A DNA stretch of 9,405 nucleotides, taken from NCBI GenBank assembly GCA_934277655.1, contig CAKQVC010000058.1, forward strand, positions 1 through 9,405, read 5' to 3'. Below, one piece after another: positions 6,048-9,405 of the stretch (position 1 is the stretch's first letter; every line of letters begins with the position of its first letter). Position numbers and translations under genes: made by a program. A model generated the notes under the pieces. It saw nothing but the letters and a program-made list of their open reading frames with translations, had not been told where the DNA came from and did no database searches. The DNA is from an uncultured Clostridia bacterium. Lineage in GTDB: Bacteria; Bacillota; Clostridia; Peptostreptococcales; Anaerovoracaceae.

Positions 6048-7556
6048 ATGGCATTTTACTTTAAAGAACCTTCAAGAACTTTCAACGAATACCTGCTGGT
6101 GCCGGGATATTCAGGGAAAGACTGTCGTGTTGAGGCAGTTTCGCTTGCAACACCGATCACAAAATTTAAAAAGGGTGAAGAACCTGCGATTACAATGAAC
6201 ATTCCATTGGTTTCCGCTGTAATGCAGGCTGTTTCTGATGACAATATGGCAGTCGCACTTGCAAAGGAAGGTGGAATTTCTTTTATATTCGGCTCACAGA
6301 CCATTGAAAATCAGGCAGCAATGGTACGGAGAGTGAAAGCACACAAGGCAGGATTTGTTACCAGTGATTCTAACCTGAGACCGGATCAGACACTGCAGGA
6401 TGTTCTGGAGCTGAAAGAGAAAAAGGGTCACAGCACGATTGCAATCACTGATGATGGTACTGCAGAAGGAAAAATCCTGGGTCTGGTTACCAGCCGTGAC
6501 TATCGTGTAAGCAGAATGTCATTGGATACGAAGATCAGCGAGTTTATGACGCCGTTTGATAAATTAGTTTACGGTCATACAGGCATTACTTTAAGCGAAG
6601 CTAATGATATCCTTTGGGACAACAAGTTGAATGCACTGCCGATTATTGATGACAACCAGAGACTGACGCATTTTGTTTTTAGAAAAGACTATGATTCCCA
6701 CAAGTCCAATCCGAATGAACTTTTGGATGAACATAAACGCTATGTTGTTGGTGCTGGTGTCAACACACGTGACTATGAAGAAAGAATCCCGGCACTGGTT
6801 GAGGCTGGTGTAGATGTGCTTTGTATCGACAGCTCCGAGGGTTACAGCGAATGGCAGGCTGACACGATTCGCTGGGTACGTGAAAAGTATGGTGACTCTG
6901 TAAAAATCGGTGCAGGTAACGTTGTTGACGGCGAAGGTTTCCGCTATCTTGCGGAAGTTGGGGCTGATTTCGTAAAAATCGGTATTGGCGGCGGATCCAT
7001 ATGTATCACTCGTGAACAGAAAGGTATCGGACGCGGACAGGCTACAGCGGTTATCGAAGTGGCGGCAGCTCGTGATGAATATTTTAAGGAAACCGGCATT
7101 TATGTTCCAATCTGTTCGGATGGCGGTATTGTTTACGACCACCACATGACGCTTGCTCTGGCCATGGGAGCAGACTTCATCATGCTGGGAAGATATTTTG
7201 CGCGGTTTGATGAATCTCCAACAAATAAACTGAACATCAACGGAAACTATGTAAAAGAGTATTGGGGAGAAGGTTCCAATCGTGCGAGAAACTGGCAGAG
7301 ATATGACCTGGGCGGCGACCCTCGCATGAAGTTTGAGGAAGGCGTTGACTCCTATGTTCCGTATGCAGGTTCCCTTCACGACAACGTAAATCTTTCCCTG
7401 ACGAAAGTAAAATCGACTATGTGTAACTGCGGCGCGATTTCTATTAAAGAACTGCAGGAAAAGGCGAAGTTAACCTTAGTTTCAGCGACATCCATTGTGG
7501 AAGGCGGAGCTCATGACGTTATTCTCAAAGATGCGTCCGGAAACGTGATCAAATAG
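6048..7556 (+). CDS. guaB: IMP dehydrogenase
   Basis: This 502-residue enzyme oxidises IMP to XMP with NAD+, the committed step of guanine nucleotide synthesis in the cytoplasm. The (beta/alpha)8 barrel is split by a CBS-domain pair at about residues 100-220, a site where adenine or guanine nucleotides bind in many IMPDHs. Catalytic parts are visible: the loop [12 protein letters not shown] with nucleophile Cys319, Asp261 in CIDSSEG (NAD+ side), CSDGG (356-360) and LGRYFARF in the IMP phosphate and base site, and the mobile flap NWQRYDLGG with Arg418-Tyr419. The C-terminal [11 protein letters not shown] is also typical. Length is normal and no key residue is missing. The start is the ATG at 6048, because AAAAGGAG lies 6 nt upstream and the IMPDH homology begins there; an in-frame ATG-less extension upstream to 5892 is leader sequence. 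The sequence is of the Tritrichomonas-like branch rather than the Bacillus-like one. It is followed by guaA on the same strand. Confidence 0.98.
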   Translation: MAFYFKEPSRTFNEYLLVPGYSGKDCRVEAVSLATPITKFKKGEEPAITMNIPLVSAVMQAVSDDNMAVALAKEGGISFIFGSQTIENQAAMVRRVKAHKAGFVTSDSNLRPDQTLQDVLELKEKKGHSTIAITDDGTAEGKILGLVTSRDYRVSRMSLDTKISEFMTPFDKLVYGHTGITLSEANDILWDNKLNALPIIDDNQRLTHFVFRKDYDSHKSNPNELLDEHKRYVVGAGVNTRDYEERIPALVEAGVDVLCIDSSEGYSEWQADTIRWVREKYGDSVKIGAGNVVDGEGFRYLAEVGADFVKIGIGGGSICITREQKGIGRGQATAVIEVAAARDEYFKETGIYVPICSDGGIVYDHHMTLALAMGADFIMLGRYFARFDESPTNKLNINGNYVKEYWGEGSNRARNWQRYDLGGDPRMKFEEGVDSYVPYAGSLHDNVNLSLTKVKSTMCNCGAISIKELQEKAKLTLVSATSIVEGGAHDVILKDASGNVIK

Positions 7557-7564
7557 TAAAACTT

Positions 7565-7601
7565 GCAAGTGCAGGGGCAGCGGTCATGCTGCCCGCTTTG
7601 C
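7565..7601 (+). terminator. Strong hairpin without a clean U-tract between guaB and guaA
   Basis: GGGCAGC (7575-7581) pairs perfectly with GCTGCCC (7588-7594) across a 6-nt loop; GCAA (7565-7568) and TTGC (7598-7601) can extend the base. ACTTGCAAGT at 7561-7570 is also a perfect palindrome. The tail (GCTTTGCGTTTGC) is only moderately U-rich, so partial termination or transcript-end protection for guaB is more likely than complete termination. Confidence 0.55.
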
Positions 7602-7619
7602 GTTTGCTGAGAGCGAATG

Positions 7620-7648
7620 TTGAACACAATTAATATAATGGATATACT
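7620..7648 (+). promoter_or_regulatory. Candidate promoter for guaA
   Basis: TTGAAC (7620-7625) and TATACT (7643-7648) are 17 bp apart, matching consensus at 4 and 5 of 6 positions. A perfect TATAAT (7634-7639) overlaps the spacer but lacks a matching -35. guaA may thus be transcribed on its own as well as by read-through from guaB. The guaA ribosome binding site is AAGGAAG at 7660-7666. Confidence 0.45.
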
Positions 7649-7670
7649 GAATGTCATATAAGGAAGAAAA

Positions 7671-9272
7671 ATGCGAGAAAATATTATTGTTTTAGATTTC
7701 GGCGGGCAGTACAATCAGCTGATTGCTCGTCGTGTCCGGGAATGTAACGTGTACTGTGAGGTTCATCCGTATACGATTGAACTGGACAAATTAAAGGAAA
7801 TGGCACCATCCGGCATTATCTTGACCGGTGGACCAAACAGTGTTTACGGGGAGGATTCTCCTCAGTGCAATCCGGAAATTTTCAAACTGGGGATTCCGGT
7901 ATTCGGGATCTGCTATGGTGCACAGCTTCTGGCACATCAGTTAGGCGGGAAGGTTGCGACGGCACCGGTCAGCGAATACGGAAGAACCGAGGTAACTGTG
8001 GACGACCGCAGCGGACTTCTGGCAGGTCTTGGCATGGGCGGTCCGGAAACGACAGGTTGTGGAACCGTTGGCAACACGATTATGTGGATGAGCCACACGG
8101 ACTATATCAAAACCCTGCCTTGCGGGTTTAAGGTAACGGCACATACGCCGGTATGCCCGGTAGCCGCAATGGAAAATCCAACCGCAGGGTTTTATGCGAC
8201 CCAGTTCCATCCGGAGGTTATGCATTCTGTCGAAGGATTTAAAATCCTGCAGAATTTCGTGCTAAAGGTCTGTGGATGTAAGGGCGACTGGAAAATGGAT
8301 AGTTTCGTGGAAACCACGATTCGTGAGATCCGCGAAAAAGTCGGCGATGGCAAGGTTCTGTGTGCACTGTCTGGCGGTGTGGATTCCTCCGTTGCAGCAG
8401 TTCTGCTGTCAAAGGCAGTCGGCAAGCAGCTGACCTGCGTTTTTGTCGATCATGGTCTGCTACGTAAGAATGAAGGTGATGAAGTTGAAGCTGTATTCGG
8501 ACCGGAAGGACCTTATGATCTGAACTTTATCCGCGTGAATGCACAGGAACGTTTCTATTCCAAACTTGCCGGTGTAACGGAGCCGGAAGCGAAGCGTAAG
8601 ATTATCGGCGAAGAGTTCATCCGTGTTTTTGAGGAAGAGGCGAAGAAGATCGGTGCGGTGGATTTTTTAGTTCAGGGCACGATTTATCCGGATGTGATCG
8701 AATCTGGCCTCGGAAAATCTGCCGTTATCAAGTCTCACCACAATGTCGGAGGCTTACCGGATTATGTGGATTTCAAAGAGATCATCGAGCCACTGCGCAT
8801 GTTATTTAAGGACGAAGTGCGCCGTGCGGGACTGGAACTTGGCATTCCGGAGTATCTCGTATTTCGTCAGCCGTTCCCAGGTCCGGGACTTGGAATCCGT
8901 ATCATCGGCGAAGTGACTGCTGAGAAGGTAAAGATTGTACAGGATGCAGATTATATCTATCGTGAAGAAATTGCTCGTGCTATGAACGAAGGAACAATTC
9001 CTCAGTACGGACATCCGGGAACCCTGGGACAGTATTTTGCGGCTCTGACGAATATGCGTTCCGTAGGCGTTATGGGGGATTTCAGAACATATGATTATGC
9101 GATTGCACTTCGTGCAGTAACGACCAGTGACTTCATGACTGCGGAAGCTGCCCACCTGCCGTGGGATCTGATCGATCGTGTGACGACCCGAATCGTCAAT
9201 GAAGTTGACCACGTCAACCGCGTAGTCTACGACTGCACAGGCAAGCCACCTGGAACGATTGAGTTTGAATAA
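7671..9272 (+). CDS. guaA: GMP synthase (glutamine-hydrolysing)
   Basis: This 533-residue cytoplasmic enzyme converts XMP to GMP using ATP and ammonia from glutamine, directly after the GuaB step. The N-terminal class I glutamine amidotransferase domain (about 1-200) carries the triad Cys81 (GICYGAQ), His180 and Glu182 (FHPEV), plus the oxyanion motif [10 protein letters not shown]. The ATP-pyrophosphatase domain has the P-loop LSGGVDSS (233-240). The C-terminal dimerisation domain has the XMP-binding [13 protein letters not shown] stretch (399-411) and ends in [10 protein letters not shown], close to the GKPPATIEWE usual for the family. All key residues are present. Length is slightly above the usual 510-525, in part because of a Gly/Thr-rich insert near residues 120-135 in the amidotransferase domain. 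The ATG at 7671 is preceded by AAGGAAG. It lies 114 nt after guaB, with a hairpin and a possible promoter between them. Confidence 0.98.
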   Translation: MRENIIVLDFGGQYNQLIARRVRECNVYCEVHPYTIELDKLKEMAPSGIILTGGPNSVYGEDSPQCNPEIFKLGIPVFGICYGAQLLAHQLGGKVATAPVSEYGRTEVTVDDRSGLLAGLGMGGPETTGCGTVGNTIMWMSHTDYIKTLPCGFKVTAHTPVCPVAAMENPTAGFYATQFHPEVMHSVEGFKILQNFVLKVCGCKGDWKMDSFVETTIREIREKVGDGKVLCALSGGVDSSVAAVLLSKAVGKQLTCVFVDHGLLRKNEGDEVEAVFGPEGPYDLNFIRVNAQERFYSKLAGVTEPEAKRKIIGEEFIRVFEEEAKKIGAVDFLVQGTIYPDVIESGLGKSAVIKSHHNVGGLPDYVDFKEIIEPLRMLFKDEVRRAGLELGIPEYLVFRQPFPGPGLGIRIIGEVTAEKVKIVQDADYIYREEIARAMNEGTIPQYGHPGTLGQYFAALTNMRSVGVMGDFRTYDYAIALRAVTTSDFMTAEAAHLPWDLIDRVTTRIVNEVDHVNRVVYDCTGKPPGTIEFE

Positions 9273-9279
9273 TGTACAT

Positions 9280-9323
9280 GAGCCAAGAAATGCTGAAATT
9301 ACGGCGTTTCTTGGCTCGTTTTT
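9280..9323 (+). terminator. Intrinsic terminator of guaA
   Basis: GAGCCAAGAAA (9280-9290) pairs perfectly with TTTCTTGGCTC (9307-9317). The stem extends inward through a T-G pair and GCTG/CGGC to about 16 bp with loop AAATTA, and is followed by GTTTTTA. It begins 7 nt after the guaA stop codon. Confidence 0.92.
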
Positions 9324-9325
9324 AG

Positions 9326-9348
9326 TTGAGTGACAATCAAATGACAAT
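9326..9348. repeat. Short direct repeat and guaA-end-like sequence after the guaA terminator
   Basis: TGACAAT occurs at 9331-9337 and again at 9342-9348, an 11-bp period. TTGAGTGACAATCA (9326-9339) matches the guaA end TTGAGTTTGAATAA (9259-9272) at 10 of 14 positions. Such features could belong to an integration site, but they are short and could be chance. The remaining bases to 9405 are AT-rich, with a TTGATCAA palindrome at 9393-9400 and no gene start that I can support. Confidence 0.35.
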
Positions 9349-9405
9349 AATTTTGGAAATTACTCAAAAAAAATTTTGTATTCACATTCAACTTGATCAA
9401 AAGAA

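Noticed and set aside
6591..7379. 262-codon open frame on the minus strand
   Set aside because: It is antisense to the most conserved part of guaB, has no ribosome binding site and its translation resembles no family; it is a shadow of guaB codon structure.
8802..9347. 181-codon minus-strand frame starting downstream of guaA
   Set aside because: It would cross the guaA terminator and lie antisense to the conserved guaA C-terminus; no ribosome binding site and no family resemblance.

Overview
The window looks like a stretch of a low-to-medium G+C Gram-positive chromosome, most likely a Clostridia member and probably Lachnospiraceae-like (inferred from protein style, not searched). Supporting signs are AGGAGG-type ribosome binding sites, sigma-A-like promoters with 17-bp spacers, U-tailed intrinsic terminators, a TTG start, and secreted proteins built from Ser/Thr/Gln linkers plus bacterial Ig-like and fibronectin-III-like modules.

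Left part (1-5640), cell-surface and secreted proteins. A large Ala/Lys/Asp-rich helical surface protein is transcribed leftward and runs off the left edge; its N-terminus with signal peptide is at about 2384. It is divergent from a rightward gene at 2697-4034 for a secreted protein with a low-complexity linker, two Ig-like domains and an FN3-like domain. That gene converges on a leftward CapA-family protein (4198-5502), with a complex two-way hairpin terminator between them. The CapA-like gene has a clear promoter, a perfect AGGAGG and, most likely, a TTG start.

Right part (5641-9405), guanine nucleotide synthesis. guaB (IMP dehydrogenase) is followed by guaA (glutamine-hydrolysing GMP synthase) on the same strand. 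Together they convert IMP to XMP and then to GMP. guaB has its own promoter and a G-rich leader of about 160 nt that does not look like a known purine riboswitch. A 114-nt gap with a strong hairpin and a second candidate promoter separates guaB from guaA. A 16-bp hairpin with a U-tract ends guaA. The last 80 bases hold no gene but contain a short direct repeat, and a sequence similar to the 3' end of guaA, a site known to receive integrative elements.

No RNA gene, CRISPR array, insertion sequence or clearly novel multi-gene system is visible. The points most worth a second look are the trichomonad-type IMP dehydrogenase, the guaB leader, the paired T7/A7 tracts just after the start codon of the large surface protein, and the att-like repeat after guaA.
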